Shown: positions 9,087 through 18,111, counted from the stretch's first letter. The stretch: 64,000 bases of DNA from Duganella alba (GCF_009674495.1 NZ_WKJN01000008.1:161356-225355); one strand, 5' to 3'. Numbers and translations: made by a program. The notes: generated by a model from the letters alone, not told the origin.

Positions 9087-11036
9087 ATGGAGAAATCATT
9101 GAAACCGGCTCTCTTCGCTAGCTGGCAAAACCTGTCGACACGCATCGTCGGGCTGCTGCTCAGCTTTCTCGCGGTGGCCTTGCTGGTGATTGGCTCGACG
9201 CTGCTGCTGTCATGGCAGCTGGAAGGCAGCGCCGCCGCGATTAACGTCGCCGGCAGCCTGCGCATGGAAAGCTACAAGCTGGCGATGCTGGCCGGCCGCG
9301 TGGCCAACGGCTCCGATCATGCCGAGGCCGTCGCACGGCTGCGCGCGCAGGTGCAGCGCATTGATGGCACGCTGGCGCTGCTGCAGCAGGGCGATCCGCA
9401 ACGGCCGCTGTTCCTGCCGCCCACTTCCATCATCCGCAGCGCTTATGGCGAAGTGCAGAAAGAGTGGCGCGAGGCGCTGGCGCCGCAGGCGCAGGCATTC
9501 CTGGCGACCGGTCCGGCGCCGTCTGGTGCATCGTATGCGGTGCAGCAGCTTACCGAACGCTTTGTGCAGCGCGTCGACCAACTGGTGCAGCGCATTGAGC
9601 GCGACAGCGAAAGCCGCACCCTCTGGTTGCGCGCTTCGCAGCTGACGCTACTGGGCCTTGCATTGATCGGCACCGTCAGCATCATCTACCTGTTGTTCGA
9701 TATGATCGTGGCGCCGGTCACGCGCCTGCAGGGCGGACTGGAACGCATGCGCGAACAGGATTTTAGCGCGCGCCTTCCTGTCGAGAGCAACGACGAATTT
9801 GGCATGCTGGCGCGCGGCTTCAACCAGATGGCCGACAAGCTGCAGGACTCCTACGCCAACCTTGAACAGCGCGTGCAGACCAAGACTTCCGAGCTGGAAC
9901 ACCAGAACCGCGAACTGGCACTGCTGTATGACAGCGCCGCCTTCCTTCAGCAGCCGCAATCGGCGGAGGCCATGTGCAAGGGCTTCCTGCAACGCATCAG
10001 CGAATATTTCGGCGCCGACGGCGGTTCCGTGCGCGTGCTGGACCCGAACCGCAACAACCTCCACATGCTGGTTCATCAGGGTATGTCCGAACAGCTGGTG
10101 GAGTCGGAACGCTGCCTGAAGGTGGGTGATTGCCTGTGCGGCGAAGCGGTGGTCAGCAAGCTGGCGGTCATTCATGACCTGCGCCGGCACAAGGACAGCC
10201 ATAACCTGCAATGTCATCGCGAAGGTTTCGCGACGATTTCGATCTTCCACATTTTCGCGCAGCGCCAGTACCTGGGCTTCTTCAATCTGCACTTCCGCAA
10301 GACGACCGTGTTCACCTCCGCGCAGACGGCGCTTCTGGAAACGCTTGGGCAACTGCTCGGCACCGCCATCGAAAACCAGCGTCTGCAAGTGCGCGAGCGA
10401 GAACTTGCGATCTCGGAGGAACGCAACCTGGTGGCGCAAGGACTGCACGACAGCATCGCGCAAGGCCTCAATTTCCTGAACCTGCAAGTGCAGATGCTGG
10501 AACAGTCGCTGAAGCAGAAGCGCTTCGACGAAGTAGACAGCATCGTACCTGCCCTGCGCGCCGGCGTCGATGAAAGCTATCAGGACGTGCGCGAACTGCT
10601 GCACAACTTCCGCACGCGGCTGCAGGAGGGGACGCTGGTGTCGTCGCTGGAAACGGTGGTGGACAAATTCCGCCGCCAGAGCGGTATCGCGGTGGACTTC
10701 GACGCCGACAGCGACGGCGCGCCATTCCCGCGCGAGCACCAGCTGCAATTGCTGTTCATCGTGCAGGAAGCGCTGTCGAATGTGCGCAAGCACGCCTCGG
10801 CCAGCCAAGTGCGCATACGCCTGGCCGATGACCAGGATTTCACGCTCAGCATCAAGGACAATGGCCACGGCTTTGACGTGCGCAAGCTGGAGACGCTGGG
10901 CGACGCCCACGTCGGCATCAATATCATGCGCGAGCGCGCACAGCGCATCGACGCGCAGTTGCAGCTGAAGTCAGCGGCGGGCGAGGGCACCGAGGTGGTG
11001 CTGCACCTGCCGCGCACCCAGCGCCGCGCCGCATAA
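9087..11036 (+). CDS. narX: NarX-like nitrate/nitrite sensor histidine kinase
   Basis: 649 residues. The order is a membrane helix (about 20-42), a periplasmic sensor with a P-box (AAAINVAGSLRMESYKLAML, about 49-68, close to the nitrate-binding P-box of E. coli NarX), a second helix (about 188-208), HAMP, a coiled coil (about 250-272), a GAF-like domain, and a HisKA_3/HATPase_c kinase core. The phosphorylated His is H454 in GLHDSIAQGL. The N-box region reads EALSNVRKHA and the G-box DNGHGF. The narL gene starts 17 bases later. It should phosphorylate that regulator in response to nitrate. The P-box is the main reason for the narX name rather than a generic kinase. Confidence 0.9.
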   Translation: MEKSLKPALFASWQNLSTRIVGLLLSFLAVALLVIGSTLLLSWQLEGSAAAINVAGSLRMESYKLAMLAGRVANGSDHAEAVARLRAQVQRIDGTLALLQQGDPQRPLFLPPTSIIRSAYGEVQKEWREALAPQAQAFLATGPAPSGASYAVQQLTERFVQRVDQLVQRIERDSESRTLWLRASQLTLLGLALIGTVSIIYLLFDMIVAPVTRLQGGLERMREQDFSARLPVESNDEFGMLARGFNQMADKLQDSYANLEQRVQTKTSELEHQNRELALLYDSAAFLQQPQSAEAMCKGFLQRISEYFGADGGSVRVLDPNRNNLHMLVHQGMSEQLVESERCLKVGDCLCGEAVVSKLAVIHDLRRHKDSHNLQCHREGFATISIFHIFAQRQYLGFFNLHFRKTTVFTSAQTALLETLGQLLGTAIENQRLQVRERELAISEERNLVAQGLHDSIAQGLNFLNLQVQMLEQSLKQKRFDEVDSIVPALRAGVDESYQDVRELLHNFRTRLQEGTLVSSLETVVDKFRRQSGIAVDFDADSDGAPFPREHQLQLLFIVQEALSNVRKHASASQVRIRLADDQDFTLSIKDNGHGFDVRKLETLGDAHVGINIMRERAQRIDAQLQLKSAAGEGTEVVLHLPRTQRRAA

Positions 11037-11052
11037 ACACATAGAGGAAAAC

Positions 11053-11718
11053 ATGGATAGCGCAGAAAACCAGATCACCGTGCTGCTGGTCGACGATCAC
11101 ACTCTGTTCCGCAGCGGCATACGCTCGCTGCTGCAACGCAGCCCGGAATTCCTGGTGGTGGGCGAGGCGGCCGACGGCTTTGAAGGCGTCAAGCGCGCAC
11201 AGCAGCTCAAGCCGCAGGTGGTGCTGCTGGACCTGAACATGCCCGGCATGTCGGGCGTGGAGACCTTGCAGCTGATGCTGCAGGACTGCCCGGACAGCGC
11301 GATTGTCATGCTGACCGTGTCCGAGGATGCGGAAGACCTGAGCATCGCGCTGAAGGCCGGCGCCAGCGGCTACCTGCTGAAGAATATCGACACCGATTAT
11401 CTGACGCGCGCCATTCGCCGCGCGGCCGCCGGCGAGACGGTGGTGGCCGAAGCGATGACGGCCAAGCTGGTGGCGCAGTTGCAAAGCGGCTCCGCGCCGC
11501 CTGCTGCGTCGGAGCTGGACAAGCTGACTCCGCGCGAGCGCGATATTCTCGACTGCCTGGCGCGGGGCGAGAGCAACAAGGGAATCGCGCGCATTCTGGA
11601 CGTGGCGGAAAGCACGGTTAAGATTCACGTGCAGAGCGTATTGAAGAAACTGAAACTGACCAGTCGCGTGCAGGCGGCCGTCTTTGCGGTCGAACACCGC
11701 AAACAAAACGGCGCCTGA
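11053..11718 (+). CDS. narL: NarL-family response regulator
   Basis: 221 residues. The receiver domain (1-125) has acidic D14/D15, phospho-acceptor D60 in LLDLNMPG and Lys in GYLLKN. The C-terminal LuxR/GerE helix-turn-helix (about 150-215) starts LTPRERDILDCLARGESNKG. It is paired with the upstream P-box kinase, so nitrate-dependent control of the nar operon is the likely job. AGAGGAAA precedes the ATG. The last codons overlap a hairpin used as terminator by the convergent gene. Confidence 0.9.
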   Translation: MDSAENQITVLLVDDHTLFRSGIRSLLQRSPEFLVVGEAADGFEGVKRAQQLKPQVVLLDLNMPGMSGVETLQLMLQDCPDSAIVMLTVSEDAEDLSIALKAGASGYLLKNIDTDYLTRAIRRAAAGETVVAEAMTAKLVAQLQSGSAPPAASELDKLTPRERDILDCLARGESNKGIARILDVAESTVKIHVQSVLKKLKLTSRVQAAVFAVEHRKQNGA

Positions 11719-11726
11719 AGCGCCGC
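11710..11726 (-). terminator. Rho-independent terminator for the HMA-like gene
   Basis: CGGCGC and GCGCCG form a perfect 6-bp G/C stem with a 5-base loop. On the minus strand the stem is followed by TTTTGTTTG, a U-rich tail. It sits 10 bases after the minus-strand stop at 11737 and inside the last codons of narL. On the plus strand no T-run follows, so it should act mainly leftwards. Confidence 0.65.
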
Positions 11727-11736
11727 TGTTCAACCG

Positions 11737-11997
11737 TCAGCCACCACAGCAGCCACCGCAACAACCGCCATCTTTCGGCGCTTGGCTCGCCGCCACGGCA
11801 GGGTAGCCGGCTGCGGCCAGTCCGCGCGCAATGGTGCGCGGCGACACCAGCGATTCATCCAGCTTCACGCTGGCCAGCCCGTCCCGCAGCGAGACGCGCA
11901 CGTCACTGACGCCGTCGATATTGGTCAGCAGCTGGGTGATCTTGTCGGCGCATGCTTCGCCCTCCATACCGTCGATATTGAGTACAGTGATTTGCAT
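11737..11997 (-). CDS. HMA-like heavy-metal-associated protein with degenerate metal motif
   Basis: 86 residues with the beta-alpha-beta-beta-alpha-beta pattern of CopZ/Atx1 metallochaperones: MQITVLNIDGM at the first strand, VSDVRVSLRDGLASVKLD in the middle, and TIARGLAAAGYPA at the last helix. The usual GMxCxxC metal loop reads GMEGEAC, so the first Cys is Gly13 and only C16 remains. The C-terminus is CCGGCCGG, four extra cysteines on glycine linkers. The ATG at 11997 follows AAAGGAC; a 9-residue upstream extension is less likely. It is transcribed towards narL and ends in a terminator. A metal-binding or trafficking role is inferred, with an unusual ligand set. Confidence 0.75.
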   Translation of the reverse strand: MQITVLNIDGMEGEACADKITQLLTNIDGVSDVRVSLRDGLASVKLDESLVSPRTIARGLAAAGYPAVAASQAPKDGGCCGGCCGG

Positions 11998-12121
11998 AGC
12001 AGTCCTTTCAGAATAATGAAGCATGGCGCTAGCCTAGCGCAGCATGTCCGCAACTGCGTCACGTATCTGCGATTTTCTTGATCCATGTTATGAATATCGG
12101 ACGTGCCACTTCACTCACTCG

Positions 12122-12150
12122 TTGACAGCGCTCACAATAAGGTTCATTAC
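12122..12150 (+). promoter_or_regulatory. Possible sigma-70-like promoter of nnrS
   Basis: TTGACA at 12122-12127 is followed after 17 bases by CATTAC (12145-12150), a weak -10. An isolated TTGAT half-site of FNR/Dnr type lies at 12078-12082, but its second half is GTTAT, a poor match to ATCAA. The start site would lie very close to the ribosome-binding site, which lowers confidence. Confidence 0.3.
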
Positions 12151-12165
12151 CAAGGAAAGCGAATC

Positions 12166-13350
12166 ATGACACTGCTCCGCATCGACGAACCCACGCGCAC
12201 GCTGGCCGGCCACCCCCTATGGCGCCTCGGCTTCCGTCCTTTTTACATGGTGGCCGCGATCTTTGCCGCGCTGGCGGTTCCCCTGTGGATGGCGCAGTAT
12301 TTCGGCGTGCTGCCGCAGGGCCTGCACGTCGGCTTCAACTGGCATATGCACGAGATGGTGTTCGGCATGGCGGCTGCGGTGGTGGTGGGCTTTCTCTACA
12401 CCGCCGGCTACAACTGGACCGGCTTCTGGACCCCGGTGCGCGGCAGGCTGGCCGCGCTGGTGGCCCTGTGGTTGGCGGGACGCGTGGCGATGCTGGTCGC
12501 GCCGCCGCTGGCCGCCGCCGTCATCGACTGGCTGTTCCTGCCCGCCGCCGCCTGGCCGCTGTTTCGCGTGATGCGGAAGGCGAACAACAGGCGCAATTAC
12601 TTCCTCGTCGGCCTGCTGGGATTGATGGCGCTGGCGAACGGCGTATTCCACGCGATCGCGCTGGGCTGGCTGGCCGTGGCGCCCACCGCGCCGGTACAGG
12701 CGGCGATATTGATGATCGTGATGATGGAAGCGGCCATCGGCACGCGCATCATCCCCATGTTCACCCGCAATGGCGCGCCGGGCGCCACGCCGCTGGTGCA
12801 ACCCAGGCTGGATCGGCTGTCGCTGCTGCTGATCGCCGCCACGGCGGTGAGCTGGGTGGCAGGTCTGCCGGGCTGGCTGTTTGCGCCGGTCGCCCTGGCT
12901 GCGGCAGCCCTGGTGCTGGTGCGGCTGTGGCGCTGGCAGGCGCTGCGCACGCTGTCGGTGCCGCTGCTGTGGATCATGCATCTATCCTATGCGTGGATCG
13001 CGGCGGGGCTGGTGCTGCTGGCGTTGTCGCGCTGGCAGTGGGTGAGCGCCAGCGCCGGCTTCCATGCGCTGACGGTCGGCTCGATGGCCGGCCTGATACT
13101 CGGCATGATCACGCGCACCACGCTGGGCCACACCGGCCGTCCGCTGAAGGCCGGCCGCGCGGAACGCGCGATGTTCATCCTGATCCAGTTGAGCGCAGTA
13201 GCGCGCGTGGCCTCGGCGCTTGGCCATGACACGCAGCATGGCCTGCTGCTGATCGCCAGCGCCGTGTGCTGGACCGCCGCCTTCATCGCCTATGCGGTGG
13301 TCTACGTGCCGTATCTGTCGCGTGCCCGCGTCGACGGCAAACCGGGCTAA
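12166..13350 (+). CDS. nnrS: NnrS family heme/copper membrane protein
   Basis: 394 residues, about twelve hydrophobic helices. The N-terminal HPLWRLGFRPFYM, the HMHEMVFG stretch with its histidines, and the GMITRTTLGHTGRPL stretch near the C-terminus are NnrS hallmarks. NnrS proteins protect against nitric-oxide stress (in Vibrio, by limiting iron-NO complexes) and often sit with denitrification genes. Here no NO reductase is nearby, so the target is probably NO formed as a by-product of nitrate/nitrite use. The ATG at 12166 follows AAGGAAAG; an ATG at 12103 has no such site. The stop overlaps the convergent cytochrome gene by four bases. Confidence 0.92.
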   Translation: MTLLRIDEPTRTLAGHPLWRLGFRPFYMVAAIFAALAVPLWMAQYFGVLPQGLHVGFNWHMHEMVFGMAAAVVVGFLYTAGYNWTGFWTPVRGRLAALVALWLAGRVAMLVAPPLAAAVIDWLFLPAAAWPLFRVMRKANNRRNYFLVGLLGLMALANGVFHAIALGWLAVAPTAPVQAAILMIVMMEAAIGTRIIPMFTRNGAPGATPLVQPRLDRLSLLLIAATAVSWVAGLPGWLFAPVALAAAALVLVRLWRWQALRTLSVPLLWIMHLSYAWIAAGLVLLALSRWQWVSASAGFHALTVGSMAGLILGMITRTTLGHTGRPLKAGRAERAMFILIQLSAVARVASALGHDTQHGLLLIASAVCWTAAFIAYAVVYVPYLSRARVDGKPG

Positions 13351-14669
13351 GGTTTGGCTTCCTCGCGCGCCGTCGCCCGGCGCTTGACGTCGGTCGCTGC
13401 CACCGGCGCGCCCCGGTTGCCCCAGCTGTCGCGCACGAAGGTGGCGACATCGGCCACCTCCTGGTCGCTCAGGCGCCGCGCGAACGACGGCATGCTGAAT
13501 TGCGCCGGCGTGCCGGCGGTGCGCGCCGTCGTCATCCCTTCCAGGATGATGCGGATGACGGAGTCGGGCGGCGCGGCCGTCACCACCGGATTGCCGGCCA
13601 GCGCCGGGAACACACCTTCGTAGCCCTTGCCGTCCGGGCGATGGCAGGCGGCGCAGTTGTCCAGATAGAGCTGGGCGCCGCGCGCGCTGGCGTCGCCGTT
13701 GCGCAGCGACTGGCTGACGGCGGGATCGTAGGCATACGCGCCCTTGCCGCTGGTCGGATCGGTCAGCGACTTGAGGAAGTGCGCCGCCGCCGCCGCATCC
13801 TCGGCGCTGAGGAATTGCGTGCTGTTGGCGATCACCTCGTTCATCGAAGCGAAAGCGATGCCGTGGCGGTTGGTGCCGGTGCGCAGGAACTGGGCGATAT
13901 CCGCCTCGCTCCAGGCGCCGATGGTGGTGCTGTCGCCATTGCGCAGGCTGGGCGCATGCCAGCCGTCGATCATGGCGCCGGACAGGTAGGCAGGTCCGCC
14001 GGCTGCGCCCAGTGCGCGCACCTGCAATGCGGGACCGCGCGGCGTGTGACAATCGCCGCAATGGCCCAGGCCTTCGACTATGTAGGCGCCACGCCGCAGC
14101 ATGGCGTCGTCGGTTTTCAGCTGGAAGGCGCGCGGCTCGGGAGCGAAGGCCAGGCGCCAGATGGTCAGCGGCCAGCGCATCGAGAGCGGGAATGGTATCT
14201 CGTTCTCGCGCCGAGGCACGGCGGCCGGCCGTACTTCGCGCGTGAAGTAGGCGTACAGCGCGGCCACGTCTTCGGGCGTGGTGCTGGAATAGGCGCTGTA
14301 CGGCATGGCCGGATACAGCGTATGGCCGTTGGCGACGCCGTAGCGCAGCGCGCGGTCGAAGTCGGCCAGCGTGTAGTTGCCGATGCCGTGCTGGCGGTCC
14401 GGCGTGATGTTGCTGGTGTAGATGGCGCCGATCGGCGTTTCCATGCGCAGGCCGCCGGAATAGGGCGGCTGTCCCTGCACGCTGTGGCAGGCGGCGCAAT
14501 CGCCAACGCGCGCCAAGTAGGCGCCGCGCGCGATCATTTCGGCGCTGGCGGCCGATGCCTGCGGATGCGCGCCGGCGCGCGCGTCGGACCAGCGGGTGGC
14601 GCTGATCACCGTCAGCAGGCCGATGACCACTACCGCACCGGCGCCGATAAAGAGGTTACGTTTGTTCAT
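13347..14669 (-). CDS. Triheme cytochrome c subunit of a membrane-bound dehydrogenase
   Basis: 440 residues. One N-terminal hydrophobic helix (about 7-24) exports and probably anchors it. Three heme-c sites are seen: C58-H62 (CAACH), C204-H208 (CGDCH) and C339-H343 (CAACH). The spacing and length match cytochrome subunits of gluconate-2-dehydrogenase, sorbitol dehydrogenase and alcohol dehydrogenase, which pass electrons from a periplasmic flavoprotein to ubiquinone. The ATG overlaps the stop of the GMC gene (ATGA). It is last in a three-gene operon read leftwards. Confidence 0.93.
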   Translation of the reverse strand: MNKRNLFIGAGAVVVIGLLTVISATRWSDARAGAHPQASAASAEMIARGAYLARVGDCAACHSVQGQPPYSGGLRMETPIGAIYTSNITPDRQHGIGNYTLADFDRALRYGVANGHTLYPAMPYSAYSSTTPEDVAALYAYFTREVRPAAVPRRENEIPFPLSMRWPLTIWRLAFAPEPRAFQLKTDDAMLRRGAYIVEGLGHCGDCHTPRGPALQVRALGAAGGPAYLSGAMIDGWHAPSLRNGDSTTIGAWSEADIAQFLRTGTNRHGIAFASMNEVIANSTQFLSAEDAAAAAHFLKSLTDPTSGKGAYAYDPAVSQSLRNGDASARGAQLYLDNCAACHRPDGKGYEGVFPALAGNPVVTAAPPDSVIRIILEGMTTARTAGTPAQFSMPSFARRLSDQEVADVATFVRDSWGNRGAPVAATDVKRRATAREEAKP

Positions 14670-16405
14670 GCGTGTACCAGTGCTCCGCCGGTTTTCAGGT
14701 AAGTGGACCGGATCTTGGCGGCGGCGAAGTAGGTCAGCGCCGCCACCAGGCCGGTCGGGTTGTAGCCGATGTTCTGCGGGAAGGACGAGGCGCCGAACAC
14801 GAACACATTCGGCACGTCCCAGCATTGCGAATACCGGTTCAGCACACTGTTGGACGGATTGGTGCCGATGATGGCGCCGCCCGTGTTGTGGGTGGACTGG
14901 TAGACGCGCACGTCGTAGCTGTCGCCCGGCTTCAGGATGCGCTGCGACATCCGTTGCGGCTTCATGGCGGTGACGATTTCCGCCGCCCGCGCCGAGGTGA
15001 AGGCGGTCATCTTGTATTCGTTCGGATGCCAGTCGAAGGTCATGCGCAGCAGCGGCACGCCGTGGGCGTCGCGGTAGGTCGGGTCCAGGTCCAGGTAGCG
15101 GTCGCGGTAGGACATGACGGAACCCATGGTGGCGACGGAGCTGGTGTGCGCATAGTGCTTGCGCACGGCGCTTTTCCAGCCGCTGCCCCAGCGCGGCGCG
15201 TCCGGCGGCAGGGGCATCTGCACGATGGGCCGGCCGCCGGTGGCGCCGGCGAAGATCATCGCGCCGCCGACGAAGCCATGCTTGCTGTGGTCGAAGTGGT
15301 CGGCGTTGTAGTCGTCGATGGCCTGCTGGCCGGCCGCTCCCGCGCCCATGAAGGGATTCATGTTGACGCTCTCGTCGAAGAACGCGGTGGTGCTGCTGAC
15401 CATCTGGTACGCGTAGTTCTTGCCCACCACGCCCTTGCCGGTGACCGGATCGTAAGGCTTGCCGATGCCGGACAACAGCAGCATGCGCACATTATTCAGC
15501 TGGAAGCTGGCCAGCACCACCATCGCCGCCGGCTGGTCGACCTGCTTGCCGTTGGCGTCGATGTAGCGCACGCCGGTGGCCAGCTTGCCGCTGCCGTCGA
15601 GCAGGATGCGGGTGACGTAGGCGTTGTGAAGCACCTTGAGATTGTTGCGGCCCTTCAGAATGGGGATGATGGTGGTCTGCGGCGCCGCCTTCGAATACAG
15701 GAAGCAGCCGAAGCCCTCGCAGAAGCCGCACAGGTTGCACGGTCCCATGCGCACGCCGTAGGGATTGGTGTAGGCGGCGGTGCTGTTCGCGGCCGGCACG
15801 GCGAACGGCTGGTAGCCCAGTTCCCGCGCGGCCTCGGCAAACAGCTGGGAACTGAGGATGGGCGCCAGCGGCTGCTGCGGGAACGGGTTGCTGCGCTTGC
15901 CCTCGTAGGGATTGCCGCCGGCGGTGCCGGCCACGCCGGTCACTTTTTCGAAGTGGTCGAAGTACGGTTCCAGCTCCTCGAAGCTGATGCCGTAGTCCTG
16001 GATCGTCATGTCGTCCGGGATGAACTTCTTGCCGTAGCGTTCCTCGTACACGCTGCGGATGCGCAGGTCGTTGGGCGAGGCGCGCCACTGCTGGCCGTTC
16101 CAGTGCGCGCCGGCGCCGCCGGTGCCGGTGCCGAGGATGAAGGAGCCATACTGGCGATACGGCACGGCGATCTCGCCCGGCTTGTGGCGCACGGTGACGG
16201 TTTCGCCGGCCAGCGGCTGCCACAGGTCGCCGCGCACGGCGTATTTCAGTTCATCCGCGATGCGCGGGTAGTCGAAGTCGGTCGCGGTGTCGCGCTCCGG
16301 GCCGCGCTCCAGCACCAGCACCGACAGGCCGGCGTCGGTCAGTTCCTTGGCCATGATGGCGCCGGTCCAGCCGTAACCGATGATGACTGCATCTACTGGT
16401 TTCAT
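14666..16405 (-). CDS. GMC-type flavoprotein dehydrogenase, large subunit (gluconate 2-dehydrogenase-like)
   Basis: 579 residues. FAD binding is shown by the N-terminal VIIGYGWTGA and LVLERG. The active-site His is probably H506 in QSTHNTGGA, and the C-terminal FVFGASSFPQNIGYNPTG closes the FAD site. A cysteine group C223/C226/C229/C234 in GPCNLCGFCEGFGC is typical of the membrane dehydrogenase branch and could hold an iron-sulfur cluster. There is no signal peptide of its own; it is expected to be carried across the membrane with the Tat-leader small subunit, three bases upstream. Substrate is not readable from sequence: gluconate, 2-ketogluconate, sorbitol and other polyols are all possible. 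Confidence 0.9.
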   Translation of the reverse strand: MKPVDAVIIGYGWTGAIMAKELTDAGLSVLVLERGPERDTATDFDYPRIADELKYAVRGDLWQPLAGETVTVRHKPGEIAVPYRQYGSFILGTGTGGAGAHWNGQQWRASPNDLRIRSVYEERYGKKFIPDDMTIQDYGISFEELEPYFDHFEKVTGVAGTAGGNPYEGKRSNPFPQQPLAPILSSQLFAEAARELGYQPFAVPAANSTAAYTNPYGVRMGPCNLCGFCEGFGCFLYSKAAPQTTIIPILKGRNNLKVLHNAYVTRILLDGSGKLATGVRYIDANGKQVDQPAAMVVLASFQLNNVRMLLLSGIGKPYDPVTGKGVVGKNYAYQMVSSTTAFFDESVNMNPFMGAGAAGQQAIDDYNADHFDHSKHGFVGGAMIFAGATGGRPIVQMPLPPDAPRWGSGWKSAVRKHYAHTSSVATMGSVMSYRDRYLDLDPTYRDAHGVPLLRMTFDWHPNEYKMTAFTSARAAEIVTAMKPQRMSQRILKPGDSYDVRVYQSTHNTGGAIIGTNPSNSVLNRYSQCWDVPNVFVFGASSFPQNIGYNPTGLVAALTYFAAAKIRSTYLKTGGALVHA

Positions 16406-16407
16406 GG

Positions 16408-17094
16408 TCAGCCCCGCGATCCGTCGATGGACACCGGGCCGTAGGGATATTTGCGTCCCTGCTGGTCGATGAAATCGGTGAAGTCGGCGCGCGCGCCGGG
16501 AAAGCCGACCATTTTCCAGGCCGCCATCTGCTTGTTGCCGCCGTAGATGGGATCGGCGAAGAAGCCTTCGCGTGTGTTCCGCAGCAGCAGCGCGAAGAAG
16601 GCGGCCGCCATCGTGCCGTCTTCCTGCAGGTGGCCGCCATCGGCCTGCGTCAGCAGCGCGTCGCGCTGTGCAGCGTCCAGCTGGGCGAAGGGTTTGCCGT
16701 GCGCGTGCGCCGCGGCGCGATCGATCAGGGCGATGCCGGCGCGGTACAACTCGCGCGGCGTCTGGCGCAGCTGGTAGCCCAGCGTCGGCGGCGCTTCGGG
16801 ATGGAAGGGCCCTTGCATATACCAGTAGGCGCCGTAGCCGTAGGGGAGCTGCATCTGCTTGTCGAGGAATACCGGCACGCCTGCGGCCACGCCGCCGGGG
16901 CCATTGCCGTCATCGGGTATCAGGCGGTCCACCGCCGCGTTGATGAAGGCCCATTCGGCGGGCGTGAAATACGCCGGCACATAGGCCTTGGCTTCAGGCG
17001 CGGCGCCGCCGGCGGCCGCCATGCCGGAGGCCAGCGCCACGCCTGCCGCGCCGCGCAGGAAGTCGCGCCGCTTGAGAGGATGAGACTCGGTCAT
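16408..17094 (-). CDS. Gluconate 2-dehydrogenase subunit 3 family protein with Tat signal
   Basis: 228 residues, first gene of the dehydrogenase operon. The N-terminus MTESHPLKRRDFLRGAAG contains a twin-arginine RRDFL motif followed by a hydrophobic stretch, so it is exported folded by Tat. The remainder matches the small gluconate dehydrogenase subunit (FTPAEWAFINAAVDRLIPDD near the start of the mature part). These subunits co-export and stabilise the GMC subunit. The stop is two bases before the next start. GCAGGAAAACAC precedes the ATG. Confidence 0.9.
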   Translation of the reverse strand: MTESHPLKRRDFLRGAAGVALASGMAAAGGAAPEAKAYVPAYFTPAEWAFINAAVDRLIPDDGNGPGGVAAGVPVFLDKQMQLPYGYGAYWYMQGPFHPEAPPTLGYQLRQTPRELYRAGIALIDRAAAHAHGKPFAQLDAAQRDALLTQADGGHLQEDGTMAAAFFALLLRNTREGFFADPIYGGNKQMAAWKMVGFPGARADFTDFIDQQGRKYPYGPVSIDGSRG

Positions 17095-17243
17095 GTGTTT
17101 TCCTGCCTTGCAAAGCTGTCAATGCGGTGCAGTGTAGGCCGCGACCATGCGTTCTTCCTCTGCCAAAAGTGCTCATCCAAAGATAGTGTCGGTTCACCCG
17201 CAGGACTGATTTAATCGCATGACTATTCAACCGCGAGGACTTT

Positions 17244-18110
17244 ATGAGCATCGAAATCAAACACCATACCGTGCAGGCGAACGGCATCCGCCAGCATTAC
17301 CTGGAGGCGGGCAAGGGCGCGCCGGTGGTGCTGCTGCACGGCTTCCCGGAGACGAACTTCGCGTGGCGCTTCCAGATTCCCGAACTGGCCAAGCACTACC
17401 GCGTCATCGCGCCGGACCTGCGCGGCTACGGTGAGACCGACAAGCCGGCTGGCGGCTACGACAAGCGCAATATGGCGAACGATCTGGTGGAGCTGCTGAA
17501 GGTGCTGGAGATTCCGAAGATCGCGCTGGTGGGCCACGACCGCGGCGCGCGCGTGGCCACGCGCTTCGCCAAGGATCATCCGGAACTGCTGGACCGCCTG
17601 GTGGTGATGGACAATGTGCCGACCCGTATCGTGGCGCGCGAGTTCTCGCCGGCGCTGGCCAAGTCCTACTGGTTCTTCATCTTCAACCAGGTGCCGGACC
17701 TGCCGGAAGCGCTGATCGCCGGCCGCGAAGACCTGTGGCTGCGCCATCTGTTCTCGGACTGGTGCTACAACCCGCTGGCCATCGAAGGCAAGGCCTTCGA
17801 CACCTACGTCGAGGCCTACCGCCGTCCGGGCGCGCTGCGCGGCGCCATGTCCGACTACCGCGCGATCGCCGAAGACGTGGCGCAGGACAAGGTCGACGAG
17901 GACGTCAAGATCGCCTGCCCGACCTTGTCCATGTGGGGCGAGGACTTCCACGCCGTCGGCAAGATGTTCGACATGAAGCAGGTCTGGGCCGAGATGGCCA
18001 GCGACCTGCGCACCGTATCGATTCCGCAGTCCGGCCACCTGCCGCAGGAGGAACAACCGCAGCTCGTCAACGAAGCGCTGCTGGACTTCCTGCTCGGCTG
18101 GAAGGGATAA
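17244..18110 (+). CDS. Alpha/beta hydrolase (haloalkane dehalogenase/epoxide hydrolase-like)
   Basis: 288 residues. The oxyanion HGFPE lies at 32-36, the nucleophile elbow GHDRG carries D99, and the C-terminal His is in SGHLPQEEQP. An Asp nucleophile points to epoxide hydrolase or haloacetate dehalogenase-type enzymes rather than Ser esterases. Fluoroacetate dehalogenases have His-Trp in the cap after AYW; here the matching place is Phe-Phe (SYWFFIF), so the halide pocket is not conserved and defluorination is unlikely. A GAGGAC site precedes the ATG. It is followed after one base by an AEC transporter, so both may serve one small-molecule substrate. Confidence 0.85.
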   Translation: MSIEIKHHTVQANGIRQHYLEAGKGAPVVLLHGFPETNFAWRFQIPELAKHYRVIAPDLRGYGETDKPAGGYDKRNMANDLVELLKVLEIPKIALVGHDRGARVATRFAKDHPELLDRLVVMDNVPTRIVAREFSPALAKSYWFFIFNQVPDLPEALIAGREDLWLRHLFSDWCYNPLAIEGKAFDTYVEAYRRPGALRGAMSDYRAIAEDVAQDKVDEDVKIACPTLSMWGEDFHAVGKMFDMKQVWAEMASDLRTVSIPQSGHLPQEEQPQLVNEALLDFLLGWKG

Positions 18111-18111
18111 C

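Noticed and set aside
12078..12091. FNR/Dnr box ahead of nnrS
   Set aside because: Only the TTGAT half matches; the other half is GTTAT instead of ATCAA.
12982..14499. 505-codon minus-strand frame over nnrS end and cytochrome gene
   Set aside because: Overlaps two genes with clear motifs; lacks any CxxCH site or domain.
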